This document shows, piece after piece, positions 33,662-42,762 of a stretch of DNA of 64,000 nucleotides. Under the pieces are notes generated by a model. That model saw only the letters and a program-made list of their open reading frames with translations. It did no database searches and was not told where the DNA came from. The translations under genes and the position numbers were made by a program. The DNA comes from Bradyrhizobium sp. AZCC 1693. GTDB lineage: Bacteria; Pseudomonadota; Alphaproteobacteria; Rhizobiales; Xanthobacteraceae. The stretch is from contig NZ_JAZHSD010000001.1 of the NCBI RefSeq assembly GCF_036924745.1, forward strand, positions 6,571,001 to 6,635,000. Direction: 5' to 3'. Each line of letters begins with the position of its first letter. The stretch's first letter is position 1.

Positions 33662-35930
33662 ATGAGCTTCCGCCGCGATTTCATCAGCAAGCCGATCTTC
33701 GCTTTCGCGCGTGGCGCAATGCCCGCGATGTCCGACACCGAGCGCGAGGCGCTCGAGGCGGGTGACGTCTGGTGGGACGCCGACCTCTTCACCGGCAATC
33801 CTGACTGGTCGAAATTGCTGGCGAACGCGCCGGCGACGCTGACTGCGGAAGAACAGGCCTTCCTCAATGGCCCGGTCGACGAGCTCTGCGCCATGCTCGA
33901 CGAGTGGAGGATCAATTGGGAATGGCGCGACCTGCCGCCGGAGGCGTGGGCGTTCATCAAGCGTCACAAATTCTTCGGCATGATCATCCCGAAGGAATTT
34001 GGCGGGCTCGGATTCTCGCCCTATGCGCATTCGGAAGTGGTGCGAAAACTTTCCTCGCGCTCGCTCACCGCTGCCGTCACCGTGATGGTGCCGAACTCGC
34101 TCGGGCCGGGCGAACTCTTGATGCGCTTCGGCACCAAGGAGCAGCAGCAGAAATGGTTGCCACGGCTTGCCGAGGGTACGGACATTCCCTGCTTCGGCCT
34201 CACAAGCCCCGAAGCCGGCTCGGATGCGGCATCGATGGTCGACACCGGCATCATCTGCAAGGGCAATTTCGAAGGCCGCGACGTGCTGGGGTTTAAGGCT
34301 GAACTGGCACAAGCGCTACATCACGCTGGGGCCGGTCGCGACGCTGCTCGGTCTCGCCTTCAAGGCCCATGACCCCGATCATCTCGTGGGAGATCAGGAA
34401 GAGCTCGGCATTACCGTGGCCCTGATCCCGACCGATCTGCCCGGCGTCGAGATCGGCCGCCGCCATCTGCCGGCGATGCAGGTGTTCCAGAACGGCCCGA
34501 ACTGGGGCCGCGACGTGTTCATTCCGATGGACTACATCATCGGCGGACAAGAGCGGCTCGGGCAAGGCTGGAAGATGCTGATGACGGCGCTGGCCGCCGG
34601 CCGCGGCATCTCGCTGCCGTCGCTGTCGGCCGCGGGCGCGGCCTATGCCGCACGAACCACCGGCGCCTATGCCCGCATCCGCGAACAGTTCGGCATCTCC
34701 ATCGGCAAGTTCGAAGGCATCGAGGAGCCGCTCGCCCGCATCGCCGGCACCGCCTATCTGCTCGACGCCGCGCGGCGGCTGACCTGTGCCGCGCTCAACC
34801 AGGGGCATCATCCCGCCGTCATTTCCGGCATCATGAAGCTGCACGCCACCGAGCGAATGCGGATCGCGATCGATGACGCCATGGACATCCATGGCGGCAA
34901 GGCCGTGATCGATGGGCCGCAAAATTATCTTGGCAATCTCTATCGCTCGGTGCCGGTCGGCATCACCGTCGAGGGCGCCAATATCCTGACCCGCAATCTG
35001 ATCGTGTTCGGGCAGGGCGCAATCCGTGCGCACCCCTATTTGCTCGAGGAGATGAACGCGCTCGGCGAAGCCGATCGCGCCAAGGGGCTCGACGCTTTTG
35101 ACAGGGCGTTCTGGAATCATGTCGGCCACAGTTTTAAAACCATGTTCCGCGCCTGGGGCCGAAGCTGGAGCGGCGGGCTGTTTGCCCCGGCGCCCGATGC
35201 CGGCGACGCAACACGGTTCTATCGTCAGCTCTCGCGCTATTCGTCGGCGTTTGCTTTGTGCGCGGACATGGCGCTGCTGACACTCGGCGGCGCGCTCAAG
35301 CGCAAGGAGATGCTCTCGGCGAGGTTTGGCGATATCCTTTCCGAACTCTATCTGTTGTCGGCGGCGCTAAAACGCTGGCAGGACGAGGGACGGCAGAAGG
35401 AAGATTTCGCCGCGCTCGAATGGTGCATGGCCAGTGGCTTCAAGACGATCGAGAACCGCTTTGCCGAAATCCTCGCCAACCTGCCGAACCGGTTCGTGGC
35501 CGTGATCCTGAAATTCCTGATCCAGCCGTTCGGCGCAAGGGTGACCGGCCCGTCCGACCGCGTCGTGCATCAATGCGCGCAGCTCGTGCTGGAGCCGTCG
35601 GCGGCGCGCGACCGGCTGACATCAGATCTTTCCGCGGTCGACGATGATGGCGGCATCGCGCGGCTGGAGAAGGCGTTCGTTCTGGTCACGGCGGCAGAAG
35701 ATTTTTCCAGGCAGATGCGCGCCGCGCGCCTGCATGACTGGAAGGAGGCGGTCAAGAAGGGCGTCATCACGCAGGCCGACGGCGAGAAGCTGCAGGCCGC
35801 ACACGAGGCCGTTGCCAAAGTCATCGAAGTCGACGATTTCGCAGCCGAGGCGTTGTCGCCAATTTACAGGAAGGGCGCCGACGTGCATCAATTCTTCCAG
35901 GAACTGGGTGAGCAGAGGGCAGCGAGCTGA
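33662..35930 (+). pseudogene. fadE: acyl-CoA dehydrogenase (FadE-type), interrupted by one frameshift
   Basis: First step of fatty-acid beta-oxidation: acyl-CoA to trans-2-enoyl-CoA with FAD. The first frame runs from ATG 33662 (AGGAGG upstream) to residue about 210 (IICKGNFEGRDVLG); the second continues LRLNWHKRYITLGPVATLLG to the stop at 35930. One extra base in GGGGTTT at about 34288-34294 accounts for the break; removing it gives 755 aa, the length expected of alphaproteobacterial FadE. Motifs survive on both sides: PCFGLTSPEAGSDAAS before and DDAMDIHGGKAVIDGP after. The stop overlaps the thiolase start by one base. Real loss would disable the operon's first enzyme. Confidence 0.88.
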
Positions 35931-37213
35931 TGGCGCGACCGGTCTTTATCGTTGACGGCAGCCGGACGCCGTTTCTGAAAGCGCGCTCGGGTCCGGGCCC
36001 GTTTACCCCGGTCGATCTCGCCGTGCAATGCGGCCGGCCGCTATTGGCGCGGCAGCCTTTCGCGCCCAACGCTTTCGATCAAGTCATCCTCGGCTGCGTC
36101 AACGTCATCGCCGACGAAATGAACCCAGCCCGCGTCGCCGCGCTGCGGCTCGGCATGGGCGAGAAGATGGTCGCCTTCACGGTGCAGATCAATTGCGGCT
36201 CCGGCATGCAGTCGATCGACACGGCTTACCGCTACATCCGCGAGGGTGTCTCCGACCTGATCCTGGCCGGCGGCGCCGAGGCGCTGAGCCACGCGCCGCT
36301 GGTGTGGCCGCAACAGGGTGTGCGCTGGTTCGCGGGCCTTGCGGGTGCGAAAGGTATCGGCGCAAAAATCATGGCCGCGCTGAAGGTGAAGCCGAGCTAT
36401 TTCAAGCCGATCATTGGACTGGAGCGCGGCCTCACCGATCCCATCACTGAACTCAATATGGGCCAGACCGCCGAAGTGGTCGGGCATCTCTTCGGCGTCA
36501 CCCGCGCGCAGTCGGATGCCTATGCCGCCGAAAGCCACAGGCGGTTGGCAAAAGCACAGTCGGAAGGCTGGCTCAAGGGCGAGATCGAAACCGCGTTCGC
36601 GCGCGATGGAAAATTCTACGATCATGACGACGGTGTGCGCCCGGACTCGACGCCGGAAAGCTTGGCGAAACTGCGACCGGTGTTCGAGCGTCCGTGGGGC
36701 AAGGTCACCGCGGGCAATTCCTCGCAGATCACCGACGGCGCGTCCTGGGTGATCCTCGCGTCCGAAGAGGCCGTGGCCAAGCACGGGCTGACGCCAAAGG
36801 CGGCCATTCTCGACAGCCAGTGGTCGGCGCTCGATCCCGGCATCATGGGCCTGGGCCCGGTGCTGTCGGCAACCGAGCTTTTGAAACGCAACGAACTGAC
36901 ACTCTCCGATATCGAGACCTGGGAATTGAACGAGGCGTTTGCGACGCAGGTGCTGGGCTGTCTCGCCGCCTGGAACGACAAGAAGTTCTGTAAAGAAATT
37001 CTCGGCCTCGACGGCGCGGCCGGCGAACTCGATCAGACCAAATTGAACGTCGATGGCGGCGCGATCAGTCTCGGCCATCCCGTGGGCTGCAGTGGCAACC
37101 GTATCGTGCTGCACCTCGTCAATGCCATGAAGCGGTTGGGCACACGGCGCGGCATCGCCACCGAATGCATCGGCGGCGGGCAGGGCGGCGCGATGCTGAT
37201 AGAGACGGTGTGA
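35930..37213 (+). CDS. acetyl-CoA acyltransferase (3-ketoacyl-CoA thiolase, FadI-like)
   Basis: 427-aa thiolase of beta-oxidation. Catalytic residues: nucleophile Cys89 in QINCGSGMQ, His in SLGHPVGCSG and Cys in TECIGGGQGGAM. The N-terminus PVFIVDGSRTPFLKA is typical, and length (about 425-435) fits the FadI/trifunctional-partner type more than FadA. It starts on the last base of the acyl-CoA dehydrogenase stop and is followed two bases later by the FadJ-type gene, forming the thiolase and multifunctional subunits of one complex. The product is acetyl-CoA plus a shortened acyl-CoA. Confidence 0.93.
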   Translation: MARPVFIVDGSRTPFLKARSGPGPFTPVDLAVQCGRPLLARQPFAPNAFDQVILGCVNVIADEMNPARVAALRLGMGEKMVAFTVQINCGSGMQSIDTAYRYIREGVSDLILAGGAEALSHAPLVWPQQGVRWFAGLAGAKGIGAKIMAALKVKPSYFKPIIGLERGLTDPITELNMGQTAEVVGHLFGVTRAQSDAYAAESHRRLAKAQSEGWLKGEIETAFARDGKFYDHDDGVRPDSTPESLAKLRPVFERPWGKVTAGNSSQITDGASWVILASEEAVAKHGLTPKAAILDSQWSALDPGIMGLGPVLSATELLKRNELTLSDIETWELNEAFATQVLGCLAAWNDKKFCKEILGLDGAAGELDQTKLNVDGGAISLGHPVGCSGNRIVLHLVNAMKRLGTRRGIATECIGGGQGGAMLIETV

Positions 37214-37215
37214 GC

Positions 37216-39309
37216 ATGGATAGCCAGATCATGAACGTTCTCGGCGATCGCGTGCTCGAACTCGGGCCGAAGCCTGATGCCGACGGGCCGTACAAAAATT
37301 TCAAGCTGACGCGTGATTCTGATGGCGTCGCGTGGCTGCTGTTTGATCGCGAGGGCACCAGCGCCAACACGCTCTCGGCCGACCTGATCGAGGAGCTCGA
37401 CAAGGTACTGGTGGAGTTGGAAAGCCAGCGCCCCACCGGCGTCGTCATCCGTTCCGCCAAAAAGTCCGGCTTCATCGCCGGCGCCGACGTCAATGCATTT
37501 CGCGGCGCGACCGATGTGGCGGCCGTCGAAACCGAGATCGGCCGCGCGCATGCGGTGATCGACCGGCTTGAGGCGCTGCGGGTTCCGAGCGTGGCCGTGA
37601 TCCACGGCTTCTGCCTCGGCGGCGGTCTCGAAGTGGCGCTGGCCTGCCAGATGCGGATTGCGATCGAGGACGCGCGGTTCGGTTTCCCCGAAGTGATGCT
37701 CGGCCTGCATCCCGGCCTCGGCGGTACTGTGCGGTTCACGCAGCTCGTCAATCCGATGCAGGCGATGCCGCTGATGCTCACCGGCAAGACCATCGATGCG
37801 CGCCGGGCAAAATCGCTCGGGCTGGTCGACGCCGTGACGCAGGAGCGGCATGTTCGCAATGCCGTAAAGGACGCGGTGTCCGGCCGCCTCAAGCGCGCGC
37901 GGCCTGGGCTGCTCAACAACGCTCTCACCCTCGGTCCCGTCAGGGGATTCCTCGCCGGGCGCATGCGCAGCGAGGCCGCCAAGGCCGCGCCGGAAGCGCA
38001 TTACCCAGCGCCTTACGCGCTGATCGATCTTTGGGAAAAGCATGGCGGCGACAAGCGGGCGATGCTGAGTGCGGAGAAGGCGTCTTTCGCCAGGCTGATG
38101 GTGACGCCGACCGCGCAGAACCTGATCCGCGTCTTCTTCCTGCGCGAGCAGATGAAGAAGCTCGCAGGCAGCGGCAACAAGATCGAGCACGTCCACGTCA
38201 TCGGCGCCGGCGCGATGGGCGGCGACATCGCCGCCTGGTGCGCCGGCCAGGATTTGCGGGTGACGCTCGCCGACATGAAGCCGGAGCCGATCGCGGGCGC
38301 GATCAAGCGTGCCGCCGATCTCTACGGCAAGATTTTGCGCAAACGCACCTCAGTGCGCGATGCGCTCGACCGGCTGATGCCGGACATGCAGGCCGAGGGC
38401 GTCCGCAACGCCGATCTCATCATCGAGGCGGTGCCGGAAAAGCTGGAGCTGAAGCAGAAGGTCTATGCCGGGCTCGAGCCTGTCATGAAGCCGGGCGCGA
38501 TTCTCGCCACCAACACGTCGAGCATTCCGCTGCAGGACCTGCGCACCACGCTGCAAAGGCCCGAACGGCTATTGGGACTGCACTTCTTCAATCCGGTGTC
38601 GCGGCTGCAACTCGTCGAGGTCGTCAGCCATGACGGCACCGACGCGCAACTCCTGAAGGAGGCGCTGGCCTTCGTCGGCGCCATCGATCGCCTGCCGCTG
38701 CCCGTGAAATCCTCGCCCGGCTTCCTCGTCAACCGCGCGCTGACGCCGTACATGCTGGAAGCGATGGTGATGCTGGACGAGAAGGTCGACAAGACGGTGA
38801 TCGACGCCGCCGCGAAAAAGTTCGGCATGCCGATGGGGCCGATCGAATTGGCCGATCAGGTCGGCCTCGATATCTGCCTCGATGTCGGCGATATGCTGCG
38901 CTCGAAGTTTGGCGACATGCTGCCGCCCACGCCGGCGTGGCTGCGCGAAAAGGTCGCCAAGGGCGAACTCGGCCGCAAGACCGGCAAGGGTTTTTACACC
39001 TGGAAGGACGGCAAGGCCGACACCGGCGGCATGTCGGCGATCTCGGAGCCCTCGGCCGAAATGATCGACCGGCTGATCCTGCCGATGTCGAATGTCTGCG
39101 TCGCCTGCTTGCGCGAGGGCATCGTCGACAATGCCGACGTGGTCGACGGCGCCGTCATCTTCGGCACCGGCTACGCGCCGTTCCGCGGCGGGCCGCTCAA
39201 TTATGCGCGAACCCGCGGTGTGGACAATGTCGTCTCGACGCTGGATGCCCTGACCGACAAGTTCGGCAAGAGGTTTACGCCGGATGCCGGCTGGGAGAAT
39301 TTCAAGTGA
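37216..39309 (+). CDS. fadJ: 3-hydroxyacyl-CoA dehydrogenase / enoyl-CoA hydratase (FadJ/FadB-type multifunctional protein)
   Basis: 697-aa multifunctional enzyme. Residues 25-210 form the hydratase (FIAGADVNAF and HGFCLGGGLEVALACQ oxyanion segments; GFPEVMLGLHPGLGG with the acidic residue). The NAD-binding GAGAMGGDIAAW is near residue 330 and the dehydrogenase motif HFFNPVS has the catalytic His at 456; the C-terminal helical domains finish the fold (KTGKGFY and YAPFRGGPL). It makes trans-2-enoyl-CoA into 3-ketoacyl-CoA for the thiolase. It starts two bases after the thiolase stop; the thioesterase start overlaps its stop. Confidence 0.94.
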   Translation: MDSQIMNVLGDRVLELGPKPDADGPYKNFKLTRDSDGVAWLLFDREGTSANTLSADLIEELDKVLVELESQRPTGVVIRSAKKSGFIAGADVNAFRGATDVAAVETEIGRAHAVIDRLEALRVPSVAVIHGFCLGGGLEVALACQMRIAIEDARFGFPEVMLGLHPGLGGTVRFTQLVNPMQAMPLMLTGKTIDARRAKSLGLVDAVTQERHVRNAVKDAVSGRLKRARPGLLNNALTLGPVRGFLAGRMRSEAAKAAPEAHYPAPYALIDLWEKHGGDKRAMLSAEKASFARLMVTPTAQNLIRVFFLREQMKKLAGSGNKIEHVHVIGAGAMGGDIAAWCAGQDLRVTLADMKPEPIAGAIKRAADLYGKILRKRTSVRDALDRLMPDMQAEGVRNADLIIEAVPEKLELKQKVYAGLEPVMKPGAILATNTSSIPLQDLRTTLQRPERLLGLHFFNPVSRLQLVEVVSHDGTDAQLLKEALAFVGAIDRLPLPVKSSPGFLVNRALTPYMLEAMVMLDEKVDKTVIDAAAKKFGMPMGPIELADQVGLDICLDVGDMLRSKFGDMLPPTPAWLREKVAKGELGRKTGKGFYTWKDGKADTGGMSAISEPSAEMIDRLILPMSNVCVACLREGIVDNADVVDGAVIFGTGYAPFRGGPLNYARTRGVDNVVSTLDALTDKFGKRFTPDAGWENFK

Positions 39310-39737
39310 CGGAGACGCATGTGCACGCGCCGCCCACGACCGACGAGACCGAGCCACGCGGCGACCTCTGTATCCGCACGCTGGCGATGCCGGCCGACAC
39401 CAACGCCAACGGCGACATTTTTGGCGGCTGGCTGCTCAGCCAGATGGACATCGGTGGCGGCGTATTTGCCTCCAAGATCGCGAAATCACGCACGGTGACC
39501 GTTGCGATTGAGGCGATGAACTTTCGCAAGGCCGTCTATGTCGGCGATCTCGTCTCCGTTTACGGCCATCTGGTGCGGGTCGGGCGCACTTCGATCACGG
39601 TCCATCTCGAAGCATGGGTCGTGCGCCGCAAGGAGTTGCAGTCGATCCTGGTGACCGACGGCAACTTCACCTATGTCTCGATCGACGATAACGGCCGTCC
39701 GCAGCCGGTCAGCCCGGACGGCGTGATCTCGACCTGA
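39306..39737 (+). CDS. acyl-CoA thioesterase (YciA/hotdog type)
   Basis: 143-aa hotdog-fold hydrolase that frees fatty acids from CoA. The conserved ADTNANGDIFGGWLLSQMDIGG segment begins near residue 32, with the Asn-Gly-Asp catalytic patch, and is followed by AIEAMNFRKAVYVGDLVSVYG and GRTSITVHLEAWVVRR. The GTG start at 39306 overlaps the stop of the FadJ gene (GTGA), so it is the coupled last gene of the beta-oxidation operon, probably buffering CoA when substrate is in excess. Confidence 0.92.
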   Translation: MTETHVHAPPTTDETEPRGDLCIRTLAMPADTNANGDIFGGWLLSQMDIGGGVFASKIAKSRTVTVAIEAMNFRKAVYVGDLVSVYGHLVRVGRTSITVHLEAWVVRRKELQSILVTDGNFTYVSIDDNGRPQPVSPDGVIST

Positions 39738-39740
39738 ATC

Positions 39741-40178
39741 TTACGGGCAGGGACGCTCGTAGCCGTCACGGCCGATGAACGTGCCACGGCGCGGATCATA
39801 GGAGCGGTAGCGCGTGCAAGCCGGCGCCTCATACTCATATACCCGGGGCGGCGGAGGTGCATATTGCGCCTGGACACCGCAATAGCGCGGCGAAACTTCC
39901 TGCCAGCCGCCGGGCTGCTCCACGTAGCAGCCGCCTTGATAATAGCGGTAGCCGCCGGGCCGCGGCTCGCCCTGGGCGCCGATCGCGGCTCCCGTCGTAG
40001 CGCCCACGATGGCGCCGACCGCAGCACCCCGGCCGCCGCCGAGTGCCCCGCCGACAATCGCGCCCGCCGCGCCGCCGAACAGCGCGCCCCCGAGCGTGCT
40101 TTCCTGCGCCGCCGCCTCCTGGAGCGGCGCGCAAACCGCCAGGGCAACCAGCATCGAGAGCGCGAACTTCGGCATCAT
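39741..40178 (-). CDS. glycine-zipper outer-membrane-type protein, hypothetical
   Basis: 145-aa exported protein. A signal peptide (MMPKFALSMLVALAVCAPLQEAAAQ) is followed at residues 29-67 by glycine-zipper repeats (GALFGGAAGAIVGGALGGG), which pack into membranes or form bacterial surface assemblies. The tail is Pro/Tyr/Arg-rich with several Cys (GGCYVEQPGG, SPRYCG, PACTRY) and ends RDGYERPCP. It converges on the thioesterase gene with three bases between the stops. Function unknown. Confidence 0.78.
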   Translation of the reverse strand: MMPKFALSMLVALAVCAPLQEAAAQESTLGGALFGGAAGAIVGGALGGGRGAAVGAIVGATTGAAIGAQGEPRPGGYRYYQGGCYVEQPGGWQEVSPRYCGVQAQYAPPPPRVYEYEAPACTRYRSYDPRRGTFIGRDGYERPCP

Positions 40179-40321
40179 GTCAGTTCTCCAGCCATTTGAG
40201 CGATTCGCTAGCTATTCCGCGACCAGCTTTGACATAGGTTGGCCTTGTTACGCAACGTGGAAGCAGGAACAATTTGCCGTGCAACCCGTTGTAAGCCCGG
40301 AAGAAATCAGAGGCCGGGCCC

Positions 40322-40510
40322 ATGTCGGATACCTATATTATCGAAGTCGGCTCTCAGCCGGCGGGGATCATCGTGCGCGCTCCCGGCGGCTATCGGTTCT
40401 TTGCCGCCTCGCACCGTTTCAACCGGCTGGAAGGGCAGATATTCCGCAACGCACGCGAGGCCGAGCGCGCCGCCCGGCAACTCGCCAGCGGGATGACGCT
40501 GGCGGCATGA
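40322..40510 (+). CDS. small conserved hypothetical protein
   Basis: 62-aa soluble protein with balanced composition: MSDTYIIEVGSQPAGIIVRA, then GYRFFAASHRFNRLEGQIF and a helical end REAERAARQLASG. No signal or membrane segment. The even beta-like N-half and single helix suggest a small folded domain; it recurs in style among rhizobial genomes. The ATG at 40322 is the only in-frame start with a purine-rich stretch (AGGCC) nearby. Function unknown. Confidence 0.65.
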   Translation: MSDTYIIEVGSQPAGIIVRAPGGYRFFAASHRFNRLEGQIFRNAREAERAARQLASGMTLAA

Positions 40511-40535
40511 CCCGCCAGCGCCGGTCGCCTGGTGG

Positions 40536-40991
40536 TCAGAGCTTGGTGGCCGACCGCGACAGCAGCTTCCAGTCGTTGCCCTGCTTCTGCCAATTCATCA
40601 GGATATGCAGGTTCTGCGGCGTCTTCTTGCCGTCGGTGAACTCCTGCTCGCCGACGAAGGTGAACCGCACGATGGCGGTCGGTCCGACGACGCGGACCGT
40701 GGGATCCTTGTATTCGAGCGACGTCCATTTGTAATTGGCCTTGGCGATGCCGTCGAGAAGCGACGCCTTGGTGTCGACCTTGGCGTTCGAGTGGCTGTAG
40801 CTCAGGTCGTCCGCACAGAGTGGGGCGACCCCCTCGGCATTGCCAGCCGCCTGCGCCGCACGGAAGGCTTCGACGTTCTTCGCGACGGCATCTTCGTCCG
40901 CACCGGCAAAAGCCGGGACGACGCTCATGAGCCCAAGCGCCAGCCCAAGTGCGAGTACGGGCAAGGCGAGCCGACGGCGATCGATGTTCAT
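40536..40991 (-). CDS. nuclear-transport-factor-2-like exported protein (SnoaL/DUF4440 type)
   Basis: 151-aa protein. A signal peptide ends near residue 29 (LGLMSVVPAFAGAD). The mature part is a cone-shaped NTF2-like fold: VEAFRAAQAAGNAEGVAPLCADDLSYSH, then KASLLDGIAKANYKWTSL and the strands TAIVRFTFVGEQ and HILMNWQKQGNDWKLLSR. Such proteins bind small ligands or act as ketosteroid-isomerase-like enzymes; no catalytic pair can be named. The start follows GGAGGAAACC. Function unknown. Confidence 0.82.
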   Translation of the reverse strand: MNIDRRRLALPVLALGLALGLMSVVPAFAGADEDAVAKNVEAFRAAQAAGNAEGVAPLCADDLSYSHSNAKVDTKASLLDGIAKANYKWTSLEYKDPTVRVVGPTAIVRFTFVGEQEFTDGKKTPQNLHILMNWQKQGNDWKLLSRSATKL

Positions 40992-41237
40992 GGTTTCCTC
41001 CATTTGTTTCTGGTTGTGATCACAGTGTTGCAGCCACAAATTGCTTTGTCGAGCACCGCAGGTGGTGCGGCTCGCATGGCTTCCGGCGTGGTCGCCTTAA
41101 CCAGATTCGTTGTTTCGGCCGGCCAAGTAGTCCCAGGGCCGATCTCACTCGTTGACCGCAGCCCCAATCAGCCGCACCATAACGGCAACTTTGTGCCCCA
41201 GGCCCATATCTCAAGTCCAAATCTCAAGGGCGCCGCC

Positions 41238-42071
41238 ATGGCCGGACTGTCCCATCGTCAGACTGAAATCCTCAACATCGCCCGCGCCTTTGGCCGGGTG
41301 ATGGTGGAAGACCTCGCCAAGCGTTTCGAGGTTTCGGCGCAGACCATCCGCAAGGATCTCAACGATCTCTGCGACCAACGTTCGCTGACCCGCATTCATG
41401 GCGGCGCCATCATTGCCTCCGGCGTCGAGAACCTCGCCTATGAGGCGCGGCGTTTCGTGGCGGCGGAAGAGAAGCGGGCGATCGGCATTGCCGCGGCGTC
41501 GCGGATTCCGAACGGCTGCTCGCTGTTCATCAACATTGGCACCACGACGGAAGAAGTCGCGAGCGCGCTGACCTCGCATGAGGATTTGCTCGTCATCACC
41601 AACAATCTCAACGTCGCGATGCTGTTGTATCGGCACCCGCGCATCGAGGTGATCGTGGCGGGCGGCGCGGTGCGCCGTGCCGACGGCGCGGTGATCGGCT
41701 CGACCGCGATCGGCCTGATCGGCCAGTTCAAGGTCGACTACGCCATCATCGGCGCATCCGCGATCGACGAGGAGGGCGCGCTGCTCGACTTCGACTACCG
41801 CGAAGTGCAGGCGGCGCAGGCGATCATCGCCAATGCGCGCAGCGTCATGCTGGTCGCGGACTCGACAAAACTCCGGCGCAGCGCCCCGGTGCGCATCGCC
41901 CATCTCAGCCAGATCCAGACCTTTGTAACCGATGCGCCGCTGCCGGCAGGCCTTGCCAGCATCTGCAGCCACCGCGGCATCGAGGTGGTCGAGGCGATGG
42001 ACAAGCCGGCGGCGGATATCGACGAGCCGGGTGAGTCGCTTCCTCCTCCCGCCGCCGTTCGATTGCGATAG
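41238..42071 (+). CDS. DeoR-family transcriptional regulator, probable GlpR
   Basis: 277-aa repressor. The N-terminal DeoR HTH (about residues 4-58) reads HRQTEILNIARAFGRVMVEDLAKRFEVSAQTIRKDLNDL in one run, and the C-terminal sugar-phosphate domain (about 75-235) has INIGTTTEEVASAL and DYAIIGASAIDEEGALLDFDY, both typical. It lies 1.7 kb upstream of glpD, so it is a good candidate for the glycerol-3-phosphate-responsive repressor of the glp operon, although two unrelated genes intervene. The tail beyond 250 is unusually proline-rich. Confidence 0.85.
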   Translation: MAGLSHRQTEILNIARAFGRVMVEDLAKRFEVSAQTIRKDLNDLCDQRSLTRIHGGAIIASGVENLAYEARRFVAAEEKRAIGIAAASRIPNGCSLFINIGTTTEEVASALTSHEDLLVITNNLNVAMLLYRHPRIEVIVAGGAVRRADGAVIGSTAIGLIGQFKVDYAIIGASAIDEEGALLDFDYREVQAAQAIIANARSVMLVADSTKLRRSAPVRIAHLSQIQTFVTDAPLPAGLASICSHRGIEVVEAMDKPAADIDEPGESLPPPAAVRLR

Positions 42072-42081
42072 CCCTTCGTCT

Positions 42082-42708
42082 CTATCGCGTCGCGCATCGC
42101 CATCGCCGCTGCTTTTCGCGGTTTCCGCAACCTTTCATGCTGCACCATTGCCGGCGCTGGCCCTTGCTGGTGTCGAGATAGTAGACGTCGCAGTCCGTGG
42201 CTCCGCATTTGCGAATTCTTTTGCGCGGCTCGTCAACGAGCAGACATTCGATCGCGAGCGAACAGGCGTGCAAGGGAATTTCAGGCGACAGCGCAGGAGA
42301 CCAGCGGCGGTTGACCAATCCTGGCGAGGGCGATGCGACGACCAGCGTCCGGGCCACGTGAGCCGCCTGGATCGCAGCAGATAGCGCGTCGAGATCGGAT
42401 TGCCGCGCCGGCCGTCGCGAATTTGCAGCAGCGACGACATCGTGAAGATGCTCACGAAGCTTGCGTGCGCGTGTCGCGACAAGCGGGCCGGAGCGGCCGT
42501 CGAGCCGCTGCAGACCCGCGGCCGTTCGACGATCGATCAGTCCGGCCAGCACCGCGAACCGCACCAGGTCAGGATACGTTGCCAGATTCTCGATCGGCGA
42601 GGGCGAGGGCCGCTCATCCAGGGTGTTTACCAGGTCCAGCGCCGGATGCCCGCCGCTCCATTCGAACGGATCGGCGCGTCGTCCTTGCTTCGCGTGATGC
42701 TCCATCAT
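42082..42708 (-). CDS. ABATE/CGNR zinc-finger regulator
   Basis: 208-aa protein. Residues 15-130 are an ABATE-like ligand domain (GGHPALDLVNTLDER is its hallmark start) and 160-205 the CGNR treble-clef finger: RIRKCGATDCDVYYLDTSKG followed by RRQWCSMKGCGNREKQRRW, with four metal-binding Cys and the CGNR signature. Such proteins regulate stress or transporter genes. It is transcribed away from the EamA transporter at 42763, leaving a 54-base divergent gap, and probably controls it. Confidence 0.88.
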   Translation of the reverse strand: MMEHHAKQGRRADPFEWSGGHPALDLVNTLDERPSPSPIENLATYPDLVRFAVLAGLIDRRTAAGLQRLDGRSGPLVATRARKLREHLHDVVAAANSRRPARQSDLDALSAAIQAAHVARTLVVASPSPGLVNRRWSPALSPEIPLHACSLAIECLLVDEPRKRIRKCGATDCDVYYLDTSKGQRRQWCSMKGCGNREKQRRWRCATR

Positions 42709-42762
42709 AACCTGTAAAACATATCAAAAGGGTTATGGCTACTCCAATCCCCCGGGGAAGCG

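Noticed and set aside
36041..37114. 357-codon minus-strand frame opposite the thiolase
   Set aside because: Shadow of a conserved plus-strand gene, no ribosome site, no motif.
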